Source of the DNA: Streptomyces sp. R302
GTDB taxonomy: Bacteria > Actinomycetota > Actinomycetes > Streptomycetales > Streptomycetaceae
Length of the DNA stretch: 64,000 bases
Direction of reading: 5' to 3'
Assembly: GCF_012927245.1 (NCBI RefSeq)
Contig: NZ_JABBGE010000004.1
Span: forward strand, 558,001 to 622,000
How positions within the stretch are numbered: the first letter of the stretch is position 1; each line of letters opens with the position of its first letter. The notes under the pieces were generated by a model. It made no database searches. It saw nothing but the letters and a program-made list of their open reading frames with translations, and was not told the origin of the DNA. Shown piece after piece: positions 9,000 to 16,530 of the stretch. Made by a program: the position numbers and the translations under genes.

Positions 9000-9962
9000 A
9001 TGACCACCGACGACGAGGCGACGAGGATCCCGGCGACGCCGACCGCGACCGGCTCCTCCACGACCTCCTCCACGACCTCGGCCACGCCCGCCGCCCGCGC
9101 GACCGGCCGGAAGGGTCCCGAGCCCGTCCCGCCGCCCGTCGGCGGCGTGCTCTGGTCCGTCGCCGGGGACGTCCGCGCGCTGCTCATGCTGCCCGCCGCG
9201 CTCACCATGCAGGTCGCGCACCCGGCGATCGGGGCGGGCGTCGACGAGCACTCCGTCTTCCGGGCCGACCCCTGGGGGCGGGGCGAGCGCTCACTGCGCT
9301 CCGTGCAGCTCTGGGTGTACGGGGGAGCGGAGGCCGCCGCCGAGGGGCGGCGGCTGCGCGCCCTGCACCGGGAGATCCAGGGCACCGACGCCCACGGGCG
9401 CCGCTACCACGCCCTCACGCCCGCCTACTACGCCTGGGTGCACGCCACCGGGTACCCCGTCTACCGGCACGGCCTCGCCCTGCTGCACCGGCCGCTCACC
9501 GAGGCCCAGGACCGCCGGCTCTACGCCGAGTGGCTCCAGGTCGGCCGGATCCTCGGCATCCACGACCGGGACATGCCGCAGACGATCGAGGAGTTCTGGC
9601 CCTACTACCGCAAGGTCCTCGCCGAGGAGCTGGAGGCCACCGCCGTCGTCCGCGAGCTCATCGACCCGGACGCCCCCGTCCCCGCCCCCGACCGGGGCCC
9701 GCTCCTCCTCCGGCTCGCCCTCCGCCCCCTCTGGCCGCTGCTCCGCCGCCCCTTCCAGCGGATCCGCGCCTTCCTGACCGTCGGCCTGATGCCGCCGGAC
9801 GCCCGCGCGGCGATCGGCCTGGAGTGGACCCCGGAGCAGGAGCGGAGGCTGCGCCGGTTCGCGCGGGTCGTCCGCCTGGTCGTGCCCGCCCTGCCCGAGC
9901 GGCTGCGCTATCTGCCGCTCGCCCGGCGCGCCAGGGAGGCCGCCCGCCGCGCCGCGCGCTGA
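9000..9962 (+). CDS. MpaB-family oxygenase (DUF2236)
   Basis: This 320-residue protein has a Thr/Ser/Ala-rich, probably disordered N-terminus (1-45) and then a DUF2236/MpaB-type helical domain. Recognisable blocks are GDVRALLMLPAALTMQVAHP, the GVDEHSVFRADPWGR segment, AWVHATGYPVYRHG with candidate haem-ligand His, and the MPQTIEEFWPYYRKVL block. Related proteins include the b-type haem latex-clearing oxygenase Lcp and fungal MpaB; the substrate here is unknown. The leader (8936-8970) contains a 13-bp tandem duplication of GGAGGCGCACCCT. It is convergent with the M1 peptidase gene. Confidence 0.85.
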   Translation: MTTDDEATRIPATPTATGSSTTSSTTSATPAARATGRKGPEPVPPPVGGVLWSVAGDVRALLMLPAALTMQVAHPAIGAGVDEHSVFRADPWGRGERSLRSVQLWVYGGAEAAAEGRRLRALHREIQGTDAHGRRYHALTPAYYAWVHATGYPVYRHGLALLHRPLTEAQDRRLYAEWLQVGRILGIHDRDMPQTIEEFWPYYRKVLAEELEATAVVRELIDPDAPVPAPDRGPLLLRLALRPLWPLLRRPFQRIRAFLTVGLMPPDARAAIGLEWTPEQERRLRRFARVVRLVVPALPERLRYLPLARRAREAARRAAR

Positions 9963-9986
9963 CGGACAGGCCTCCCGTGCGGCGGC

Positions 9987-11489
9987 TCAGCGGTGCTCGT
10001 GCACCCCGTTCGTCGCCGCGATCTTCTTCCACGACTTCGGCTGCACCGGGGCCGGCGCGGGCGCGGCGGCCCGCGCCGGGCCCGCGGCCGGTGCGGGCCC
10101 GGCCGCCGGCTTGGCCGGCTCGTACAGCCAGGTGTCGAAGAGCTCCGCCAGCGGCTTGCCGGAGACCTCCTCGGCGTACCGGACGAAGTCCGCGACCCGC
10201 GCGTCACCGTGGGCGAACCGCTGCGGCCACCCCTTGAGGATCGTGAAGAAGTCCTCGTCGCCGATCTCGTTCCGCAGCGCCTGCAGCGCGAGCGCGCCCC
10301 GGTCGTACACGGCGATGTGGAACTGGTTCTCCGGCCCGGGGTCGCCCGGCTTCACCGTCCAGAACGGGTCCTCGGCGGTCCGCGCGGCGTACACGTAGTC
10401 GGCGAGCTCCTGGGCCGTGCCCTCGCCCTCCTTCTCCGACCACAGCCACTGGGCGTAGCGGGCGAAGCCCTCGTTGATCCAGATGTCCTTCCAGTCGCGC
10501 ACCGAGACGCTGTCGCCGTACCATTGGTGGGCCAGCTCGTGGACGACCACGGACACGTTCGCGCCGTTCGCGAACTGGCGCGGGCTGTAGAACGGCCGGG
10601 TCTGCGTCTCCAGGGCGTAGCCGCTGGTCACATTGGGGACGTAGCCGCCGAGCGCGTTGAACGGGTACGGGCCGAACGCCTCCTCCAGCCACTCCGCGAC
10701 CTCGGTGGTCCGCTCGATCGAGGCGCGGGCCGCGCCCGCGTGGTCGCCGAGGTCCTTGCTGTAGGCGTTGAGGACCGGCAGCCCGTTCGCCGTCGTGTCC
10801 GTCGTGATGTCGAACTTCCCGACCGCGAGCGTGGCCAGATACGGCGCCTGCGGCTTGTTGGAACGCCAGTTGAAACGGGTCCAGCCGAGCCGCGAGGACT
10901 GCGACCGGAGCACGCCGTTGCTGATCGCCTGCGTGCCGTCCGGCACTGCGACCGACACGTCGAAGGTGGCCTTGTCGCGCGGATGGTCGTTGGACGGGAA
11001 CCACCACGCGGCCGAGTCCGGCTCCTGCGCGGCGACCCCGCCGTCCGGGGTGCGGTGCCAGGCCGACCAGCCGGCGACCTTGAACCGGGACGGCTTGCCC
11101 GCGTACCGGACCACCACCGTGACCTGCCGGTCCTTCGGCAGCGGCACGGCCGGCACGATCTCCAGCTCGTGCTCCCCGGTGGCCTTGAAGGAGGCGCGCC
11201 GGCCGTCGACCCGCACCTCGCTGACCTTCAGCCCCAGGTCGAGGTTGAACCGGGAGAGGTTCTGCGTGGTCGTCGCCAGGATCGTCGCCGTCCCCTCCAG
11301 GAGGTCGGTCGCCGGCTGGTACCTCAGGCGCAGGTCGTAGTGGGAGACGTCGTAGCCGCCGTTGCCGGCGGTGGGGTAGTAGGAGTCGCCGATGCCCGGC
11401 GCGCCCGGGACGTAGTCGGCCGCCGAAGCCGGGATCGCCAGCAGCAGCGAGGCCGCGAGGGCGCTCGGAAGGATGATTCTGCGGTGCAC
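9987..11489 (-). CDS. secreted M1-family zinc metallopeptidase
   Basis: This 500-residue exported aminopeptidase-like protein has a signal peptide (RRIILPSALAASLLLAIPAS, then AADY). The zinc site is visible as HELAH near residue 315 followed 18 residues later by the third ligand Glu in NEGFARY, the M1 arrangement. The exopeptidase-type substrate motif GYALETQTRP precedes it. The C-terminal tail is Pro/Ala-rich. The GTG at 11489 was chosen because a GGGGAGCC ribosome site precedes it and the signal peptide begins there; longer in-frame extensions lack a signal. It probably trims peptides in the cell envelope or medium. Divergent from the M14 carboxypeptidase gene. Confidence 0.91.
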   Translation of the reverse strand: MHRRIILPSALAASLLLAIPASAADYVPGAPGIGDSYYPTAGNGGYDVSHYDLRLRYQPATDLLEGTATILATTTQNLSRFNLDLGLKVSEVRVDGRRASFKATGEHELEIVPAVPLPKDRQVTVVVRYAGKPSRFKVAGWSAWHRTPDGGVAAQEPDSAAWWFPSNDHPRDKATFDVSVAVPDGTQAISNGVLRSQSSRLGWTRFNWRSNKPQAPYLATLAVGKFDITTDTTANGLPVLNAYSKDLGDHAGAARASIERTTEVAEWLEEAFGPYPFNALGGYVPNVTSGYALETQTRPFYSPRQFANGANVSVVVHELAHQWYGDSVSVRDWKDIWINEGFARYAQWLWSEKEGEGTAQELADYVYAARTAEDPFWTVKPGDPGPENQFHIAVYDRGALALQALRNEIGDEDFFTILKGWPQRFAHGDARVADFVRYAEEVSGKPLAELFDTWLYEPAKPAAGPAPAAGPARAAAPAPAPVQPKSWKKIAATNGVHEHR

Positions 11490-11697
11490 GGAAGGCTCCC
11501 CGAGTCGTGGGTGACGTAAGACGTGTGACGCGTGGGCGGGCGTCGGTCCTTGATCCGGACTTGTTCGGACTCTATGAAGCACGCGACGGAGCGTCACGTA
11601 AAGGGCGCCTTCCGTCACACGATCGCCATTCGGCCGACATGAAGCACCGGTTCACCCGTTTCCCGCACGCGGTCTTCCGCCCCCCTGGCGGGGCGAG

Positions 11698-11703
11698 TAC
11701 GGT
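11698..11703 (+). promoter_or_regulatory. -10-like hexamer of the M14 peptidase gene
   Basis: TACGGT is followed by six bases and then ATG 11710, the spacing of a leaderless transcript; no ribosome site precedes this ATG. A TTCCGC at 11675-11680 could act as a weak -35 at 17 bp. Confidence 0.4.
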
Positions 11704-11709
11704 CCCGCC

Positions 11710-13038
11710 ATGCCGATGCCCACGCCCGTGCCGAAGCGTGCGCGTGCCGCCCGCCGCGCCCTGGTCCTCGCCGCCGGCGCGGCCCTCCTCGGACTGCCCC
11801 TCGTCGCCGTCCCGGCGAAGGCGGCGGTCCCCGACGCACCGCCGGCCCCGCTCAGGACCGGCTTCGAGGCGAGCGGCGGCGCCCGCTGGACGACGGACGC
11901 GGAGGAGCGGGACTTCCTCGCCGCCGTCGACCGGCGCAGCGCGCGGCTCACGGTCACCACCCTCGGCACCACCGAGCAGGGCCGGCCGCTGCGGCTCGCC
12001 GCCCTCGGCCCGGCGCGCGGCGCCGCCACGGTGCTGCTCGTCTGCAGCCAGCACGGCGACGAGCCGGCCGGGCGCGAGGCCTGCCTCACCACCGTCCGCG
12101 ACCTCGCCCTCGCCCGCGACCCAGGGACGCTGCGGCTGCTCGCCCGCACCACCGTCCTCGTCGTGCCCAACGCCAACCCCGACGGCCGCGAGGCCGACAC
12201 CCGGGGCAACGCCGCCGGCATCGACGTCAACCGCGACCACCTCGCCCTGCGCACCGCCGAGGCCCGCGCCCTCGCCGCCGTGATCCGCGACCGCCGGCCC
12301 GACCTCGTCCACGACCTCCACGAGTACGGCGCCACCCCCGGCTACTACGACAAGGACCTCCTCGCCCTCTGGCCGCGCAGCCTCGACACCGACGCCCGCG
12401 TCCACGCCGAGTCCCGGATCCTCTCGGAGGAGTACGTCCGCCCCGGTGCCGGCCGCGCGGGCCGCACCCACGGCGTCTACGGCATCTGGACCGACCCCCT
12501 CACCGGCCGCCCCGTGAAGCAGGTCGCGGGCGACGGCCAGGAGCGCATCCTGCGCAACACGGCCGGCATCAAGCACATGGCCGCCCTCCTCGCCGAGAGC
12601 CGCGAGGACCCGCTCGGCGAGGCCGAGGAACGCGACCCGGCCCTCTCCCAGCGGCGCAGGGTCGCCACCCACCTCACCGCCCTGAAGGACGTCTTCGCGT
12701 ACGTCTCCGAGCGCCGCGCCCCGCTCACCGCGGCCACCTCCGCCGCCCGGCTCGCCGGTCTCGCCGACGAAGGGCCCGTCTACCTCGGCGGCGCCGACAA
12801 CGACCCGCCCGAGCCCGCCGAGATCATCGCCGACCCGCCGTGCGGCTACCGCCTCGACGCCGCCCAGTACGCCGAGGTCGGGGACGAACTCGCCCTGCAC
12901 GGCGTGGCGTCGAGCCGGACGCCGGACGGCGGCGCCTACGTGCCGCTGCGCCAGTCGCAGCGGCTCCTGGTCCCGCTGCTCCTCGACGGGCGCGCCGCCT
13001 ACCACCTCGTCAGTGGGCGTCCTGTGGAGGAGTGTTGA
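11710..13038 (+). CDS. secreted M14-family zinc carboxypeptidase
   Basis: This 442-residue protein has a twin-Arg-free Sec signal peptide (about 1-39, [22 protein letters not shown]). The M14 zinc ligands are visible as QHGDEPAG (HxxE, near residue 115) and the third ligand in [16 protein letters not shown] near residue 203; [24 protein letters not shown] between them is the substrate-binding strand-loop. It should remove C-terminal residues from peptides or wall peptides outside the cell. The C-terminal 150 residues are helical and end with a short beta-rich part. It faces the M1 peptidase gene across 220 bp, so both could serve peptide scavenging. Confidence 0.89.
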   Translation: MPMPTPVPKRARAARRALVLAAGAALLGLPLVAVPAKAAVPDAPPAPLRTGFEASGGARWTTDAEERDFLAAVDRRSARLTVTTLGTTEQGRPLRLAALGPARGAATVLLVCSQHGDEPAGREACLTTVRDLALARDPGTLRLLARTTVLVVPNANPDGREADTRGNAAGIDVNRDHLALRTAEARALAAVIRDRRPDLVHDLHEYGATPGYYDKDLLALWPRSLDTDARVHAESRILSEEYVRPGAGRAGRTHGVYGIWTDPLTGRPVKQVAGDGQERILRNTAGIKHMAALLAESREDPLGEAEERDPALSQRRRVATHLTALKDVFAYVSERRAPLTAATSAARLAGLADEGPVYLGGADNDPPEPAEIIADPPCGYRLDAAQYAEVGDELALHGVASSRTPDGGAYVPLRQSQRLLVPLLLDGRAAYHLVSGRPVEEC

Positions 13039-13086
13039 CGTTTCCGTGGGCAAGGAGGGGGATGTCCGATCGGTCCCGTTGGGGCA

Positions 13087-13106
13087 GGTAAAGTTACCGA
13101 CCGGTA
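13087..13106. promoter_or_regulatory. Nested palindromes of GGTA/TACC half-sites
   Basis: GGTAA-AG-TTACC (13087-13098) overlaps TACCG-AC-CGGTA (13095-13106), so three alternating GGTA/TACC half-sites sit 50 bp upstream of the small secreted protein gene. This looks like a regulator binding site; a related 16-bp palindrome occurs at 63141-63156. Confidence 0.4.
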
Positions 13107-13154
13107 CTGACCATGCCTCAAACGGGCCGTCACGGCCCCGACTTGGAGAACGAC

Positions 13155-13460
13155 ATGTCCCACGCGACGCGTGCGCGCCGCACCCTGCCCGCCCTGTTCG
13201 CCACGATGCTGCTGGCCGGGGGCCTGCTGCTCGGACAGACCGCCGCCGCCCCGTCGGCCGAGGCCGCCTCCGGCCGCACCTGCAACCCCGCCAAGCTGTA
13301 CAACCAGGCCCGCGCCGAGCGCGACCGGGCCGCCCAGCTCAAGCGCCTCAAGGCCTACGCCGAGTCCCGCCGCGCCTACGCCCGCGCCGATGCCCTGCAG
13401 CGCCGCGCCAAGCAGTGCGAGCGCGCCGACGAGGTCGTGGCCCCGCCGTTCGGACGGTGA
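13155..13460 (+). CDS. small secreted two-cysteine protein of unknown function
   Basis: I do not recognise the family. The 101-residue product has a signal peptide (about 1-38, ALFATMLLAGGLLLGQTAAA, ending near AEAAS). The mature part of about 63 residues is strongly basic, helical in character and carries two Cys, RTCNPAK near its start and AKQCERAD near its end, which could form one disulfide clamping an Arg/Ala-rich helix hairpin. ATG 13155 has a GGAGAA site; the upstream in-frame ATG at 13113 has none. A strong terminator follows. A palindromic operator-like element lies upstream, so expression is probably controlled. Confidence 0.72.
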   Translation: MSHATRARRTLPALFATMLLAGGLLLGQTAAAPSAEAASGRTCNPAKLYNQARAERDRAAQLKRLKAYAESRRAYARADALQRRAKQCERADEVVAPPFGR

Positions 13461-13494
13461 TCCACGCGGGGCGCGCTCCGCGTCCCGCCGTCCC

Positions 13495-13533
13495 GCCGAA
13501 GGCCCTCGTCCCGCGCGGACGGGGGCCTTCGGC
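13495..13533 (+). terminator. Rho-independent-type hairpin
   Basis: Arms GCCGAAGGCCC (13495-13505) and GGGCCTTCGGC (13523-13533) pair perfectly and an inner CGTCC/GGACG stem extends them around a CGCGC loop. It ends the small secreted protein transcript and insulates the ABC-F gene. Confidence 0.75.
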
Positions 13534-13692
13534 CGTTCCCCCTCGCCCCGCCACCGGCTCTGCCGCCACCGTGCCCGTCGTGGTGCACCGGCGAACCGCC
13601 GCCCGGCGGCCGCACCGCCTCGACGCCCACCACGATCACGCCGCCGCCCGTACCCGGACGGCCTCCGCCGCCCACGTAGGATGCGTGGTCTG

Positions 13693-15330
13693 ATGACTGC
13701 CACACTCGTCGCCAAGGACCTCGCCGCCGGCCACGGCGAACGCACCCTCTTCGCCGGGCTCGACCTCGTCGTCGCCCCCGGCGACGTCATCGGCCTCGTC
13801 GGCGTCAACGGCGCCGGCAAGTCCAGCCTGCTGCGGCTGCTCGCCGGGCTCGACACCCCCGAGGAGGGCGAGGTCCGGCTCTCCCCGCCGACCGCGACCG
13901 TCGGCCACCTGCCCCAGGAGCCCGAGCGGCGCGCGGGCGAGACCGTACGGGAGTTCCTGGCCCGCCGCACCGGCGTCGCCGCCGCCCAGGCCGCCATGGA
14001 CGAGGCCACCCAGGGCCTCGTCGACGGCACGCCCGGCGCCGACGACGCGTACGCCACCACCCTGGAGCGCTGGCTCGACCTCGGCGGCGCCGACCTCGAC
14101 GAGCGCGCCGAGGAGGTCGCCGCCTCCCTCGGCCTCACCATCGGCCTCGACCAGCCGATGACCGGCCTCTCCGGCGGCCAGGCCGCCCGCGCGGGGCTCG
14201 CCTCCCTCCTCCTCTCCCGCTACGACGTCTTCCTCCTCGACGAGCCCACCAACGACCTCGACCTCGACGGTCTGGAGCGGCTCGAAGCCTTCGTGAAGGG
14301 CCTGCGGGCCGGCACCGTCGTCGTCAGCCACGACCGCGAGTTCCTCACCCGCACCGTCACCAAGGTCCTCGAACTCGACCTCGCCCAGCAGCAGATCACC
14401 CTCTACGGCGGCGGCTACGACGCCTACCTGGAGGAGCGGGCCACCGCCCGCCGGCACGCCCGCGAGGAGTACGAGGAGTACGCCGACAAGAAGTCCGCCC
14501 TTGAGGGCCGCGCGCTCATGCAGCGCAACTGGATGGACAAGGGCGTCCGCAACGCCCGCCGCAAGGCGACCGACAACGACAAGATCGGCCGCAAGCTGCG
14601 CGGCGAGGCCAGCGAGAAGCAGGCCGCCAAAGCCCGCCAGACCCAGCGCATGATCGAGCGCCTGGACGTCGTCGAGGAGCCCCGCAAGGAGTGGGAGCTG
14701 CGGATGGAGATCGCCGCCGCGCCCCGCTCCGGCTCCGTCGTCGCCACCCTCCGCGACGGCGAGGTCCGCCGCGGCGACTTCGCCTTCGGACCGGTCACCC
14801 TCCAGATCGACTGGGCCGACCGGGTCGCCGTCACCGGGGCCAACGGCGCCGGCAAGTCCACCCTGCTCGCCGCCCTCCTCGGCCGCCTCCCGCTGGACTC
14901 CGGCCACGCCGCCCTCGGCTCCGGCGTCGTCGTCGGCGAGGTCGACCAGGCCCGCAAGCTCTTCCACGGCACCGAGACGCTCCTCGACGCCTTCTGCGCC
15001 GCCGTCCCCGACACCGAACCGGCCGACGTCCGCACCCTCCTCGCCAAGTTCGGCCTCAAGGCCGACCACGTGCTGCGCCCCGCCACCACCCTCTCCCCGG
15101 GCGAGCGGACCCGCGCCGCCCTCGCCCTCCTCCAGGGCAGGGGCGTCAACCTCCTCGTCCTCGACGAGCCGACGAACCACCTCGACCTGCCCGCCATCGA
15201 GCAGCTGGAGTCCGCCCTCGACGCCTACGAGGGCACCCTGCTCCTGGTGACCCACGACCGCCGCATGCTCGACGCGATCCACGTCAACCGCCGCGTCGAG
15301 GTCGCCGACGGCAAGGTCACCGAACTCTGA
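13693..15330 (+). CDS. ABC-F family ATPase
   Basis: This 545-residue soluble protein carries two complete ABC domains and no membrane segments, so it is an ABC-F protein, not a transporter. Walker A motifs are GVNGAGKSS (near 38) and GANGAGKST (near 385); signatures LSGGQAARAG and LSPGERTRAAL; Walker B motifs FLLDEPTNDLD and LVLDEPTNHLD. A charged linker with RRKATDNDKIGRKLRG joins them and is short, so it is closer to housekeeping translation factors than to long-linker antibiotic-protection proteins; a role in ribosome protection cannot be excluded. TAGGAT at 13678-13683 lies just upstream of ATG 13693. The stop overlaps the next start by one base. Confidence 0.9.
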   Translation: MTATLVAKDLAAGHGERTLFAGLDLVVAPGDVIGLVGVNGAGKSSLLRLLAGLDTPEEGEVRLSPPTATVGHLPQEPERRAGETVREFLARRTGVAAAQAAMDEATQGLVDGTPGADDAYATTLERWLDLGGADLDERAEEVAASLGLTIGLDQPMTGLSGGQAARAGLASLLLSRYDVFLLDEPTNDLDLDGLERLEAFVKGLRAGTVVVSHDREFLTRTVTKVLELDLAQQQITLYGGGYDAYLEERATARRHAREEYEEYADKKSALEGRALMQRNWMDKGVRNARRKATDNDKIGRKLRGEASEKQAAKARQTQRMIERLDVVEEPRKEWELRMEIAAAPRSGSVVATLRDGEVRRGDFAFGPVTLQIDWADRVAVTGANGAGKSTLLAALLGRLPLDSGHAALGSGVVVGEVDQARKLFHGTETLLDAFCAAVPDTEPADVRTLLAKFGLKADHVLRPATTLSPGERTRAALALLQGRGVNLLVLDEPTNHLDLPAIEQLESALDAYEGTLLLVTHDRRMLDAIHVNRRVEVADGKVTEL

Positions 15331-16055
15331 TGGGCGTCGCCTTCGGCTGGGGCCCCGTCGAGGCGCGGGCCCTCGCCCCGGCCTGCCTGGTCGTCGTGGA
15401 CGTGCTGTCGTTCACGACGGCCGTCGGCGTCGCCGTCGAGGGCGGCACGGCCGTCTACCCGTACCGCTGGCGGGACGCCACCGCCGACGCGTACGCCCGT
15501 GACCGGGACGCCGTCCTCGCCGTCGGCCGCGGCGAGGCCACCGGCACCCACCCGTGGTCGCTCTCCCCGGCGGCGCTCCGCTCGGCCCCCGCCCCCGACC
15601 GGCTGGTCCTGCCGTCCCCGAACGGCTCCACGATCGCCGCCGGAGCCGGGACGGCCACCGTCGTCGCCGCCTCGCTCCGCAACCGCACCGCCGTCGCCCA
15701 CTGGCTCGACCGCCGCGGATACGGCTCCGAGGCCCGCCCGCTCGCCGTCGTCGCCGCAGGCGAACGGTGGCCCGACGGCTCGCTGCGCCCCGCCCTGGAG
15801 GACCACCTCGGGGCCGGCGCGGTCCTCGACGCCCTGCGCACCCTCGCGCCGGGGCTCCCCCTGACCCCGGAGGCGACCGCGGCGGCCACGCTGTGGGCGG
15901 CCACGGAGGACCCGGTCGCCGCCTTGCACGGCTGCGACTCGGGCCGTGAACTGTACGAGTACGGCTATCCGCGGGACGTGGAGGTGGCCGCCGAACTCGA
16001 CGCGTCGACCGCCGTCCCCGTCCTCGTGGACGGCGCATTTACGGAGGCACCATGA
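15330..16055 (+). CDS. ComB-like 2-phosphosulfolactate phosphatase family protein
   Basis: This 241-residue protein belongs to the ComB family by its N-terminal VVVDVLSFTTAVGVAVEGG block, the LPSPNGSTIAAGAG active-site loop, VVAAGERWPDGSLRPALEDHLGAG and the C-terminal SGRELYEYGYPRDVEVAAELD segment. In methanogens ComB makes sulfolactate for coenzyme M. Streptomyces is not known to make coenzyme M, so the real substrate is probably another phosphate ester; this is inference. Its start overlaps the ABC-F stop (TGATG) and its own stop overlaps the next start by four bases, so the three genes should be co-translated. Confidence 0.85.
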   Translation: MGVAFGWGPVEARALAPACLVVVDVLSFTTAVGVAVEGGTAVYPYRWRDATADAYARDRDAVLAVGRGEATGTHPWSLSPAALRSAPAPDRLVLPSPNGSTIAAGAGTATVVAASLRNRTAVAHWLDRRGYGSEARPLAVVAAGERWPDGSLRPALEDHLGAGAVLDALRTLAPGLPLTPEATAAATLWAATEDPVAALHGCDSGRELYEYGYPRDVEVAAELDASTAVPVLVDGAFTEAP

Positions 16056-16456
16056 CCGACGACAGCGTGACCCGGCTCCTCGCGATGCTGGACGACCTCG
16101 ACGCGGACGTCGACGCCACCATCGACCTCGCCGACGAGATCGCGGAGAGCGGCGACCGGACGGTGCTGCCGCGCCTGGAGTCCGAACTGGACCGGGCCGT
16201 CGCCGAGCGCAACGGCTACGCCCGCGAACTCCTCGGCGGCCTCCTCGCCGCCCTCGGCGGCCCCGACACCCTCCCGACCCTGGTCCGCGCCTCCGCGGTC
16301 GACCTCGGCGACGACCAGGACGGCCTCGCGACGGAGATCGTCGACCTCGTCCAGGCCGACCCGAAGACCGCCGAGCGCGTCCTCCGCCCCCTGACGAACG
16401 ACGACGACCTCACCATCGCGAACCGCTCCGACTGGGCCTTGCGCTTCCTGCCGTAG
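16052..16456 (+). CDS. small acidic helical protein, HEAT-like
   Basis: I do not recognise a named family. The 134-residue acidic product is almost entirely helical, with paired helices (SVTRLLAMLDDLDADVDATI, then LPRLESELDRAVAERNGY, then ELLGGLLAALGGPDTLPTLV) resembling HEAT-type scaffold repeats. It has no signal peptide or membrane segment. The ATGA overlap with the ComB-like gene shows it belongs to the ABC-F/ComB operon, and a strong hairpin ends the unit after it. Confidence 0.7.
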   Translation: MTDDSVTRLLAMLDDLDADVDATIDLADEIAESGDRTVLPRLESELDRAVAERNGYARELLGGLLAALGGPDTLPTLVRASAVDLGDDQDGLATEIVDLVQADPKTAERVLRPLTNDDDLTIANRSDWALRFLP

Positions 16457-16466
16457 CCGTTTCGTT

Positions 16467-16519
16467 GTGGGCACACCGGAGCGGCGCCTTTGCGGGCGCC
16501 TCCGCTCCGTTGTGCCCAC
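16467..16519. terminator. Bidirectional terminator between convergent genes
   Basis: A long inverted repeat has outer arms GTGGGCACA (16467-16475) and TGTGCCCAC (16511-16519) and inner CGGAGCGG/CCGCTCCG arms. It lies between the end of the 16052 gene and the stop of tex. Confidence 0.75.
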
Positions 16520-16530
16520 CCCGCCGGGCC

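Noticed and set aside
13693..15330. Antibiotic-resistance ABC-F protein
   Set aside because: The linker is short and no biosynthetic cluster for a ribosome-targeting antibiotic is in view, so a resistance role is not supported.
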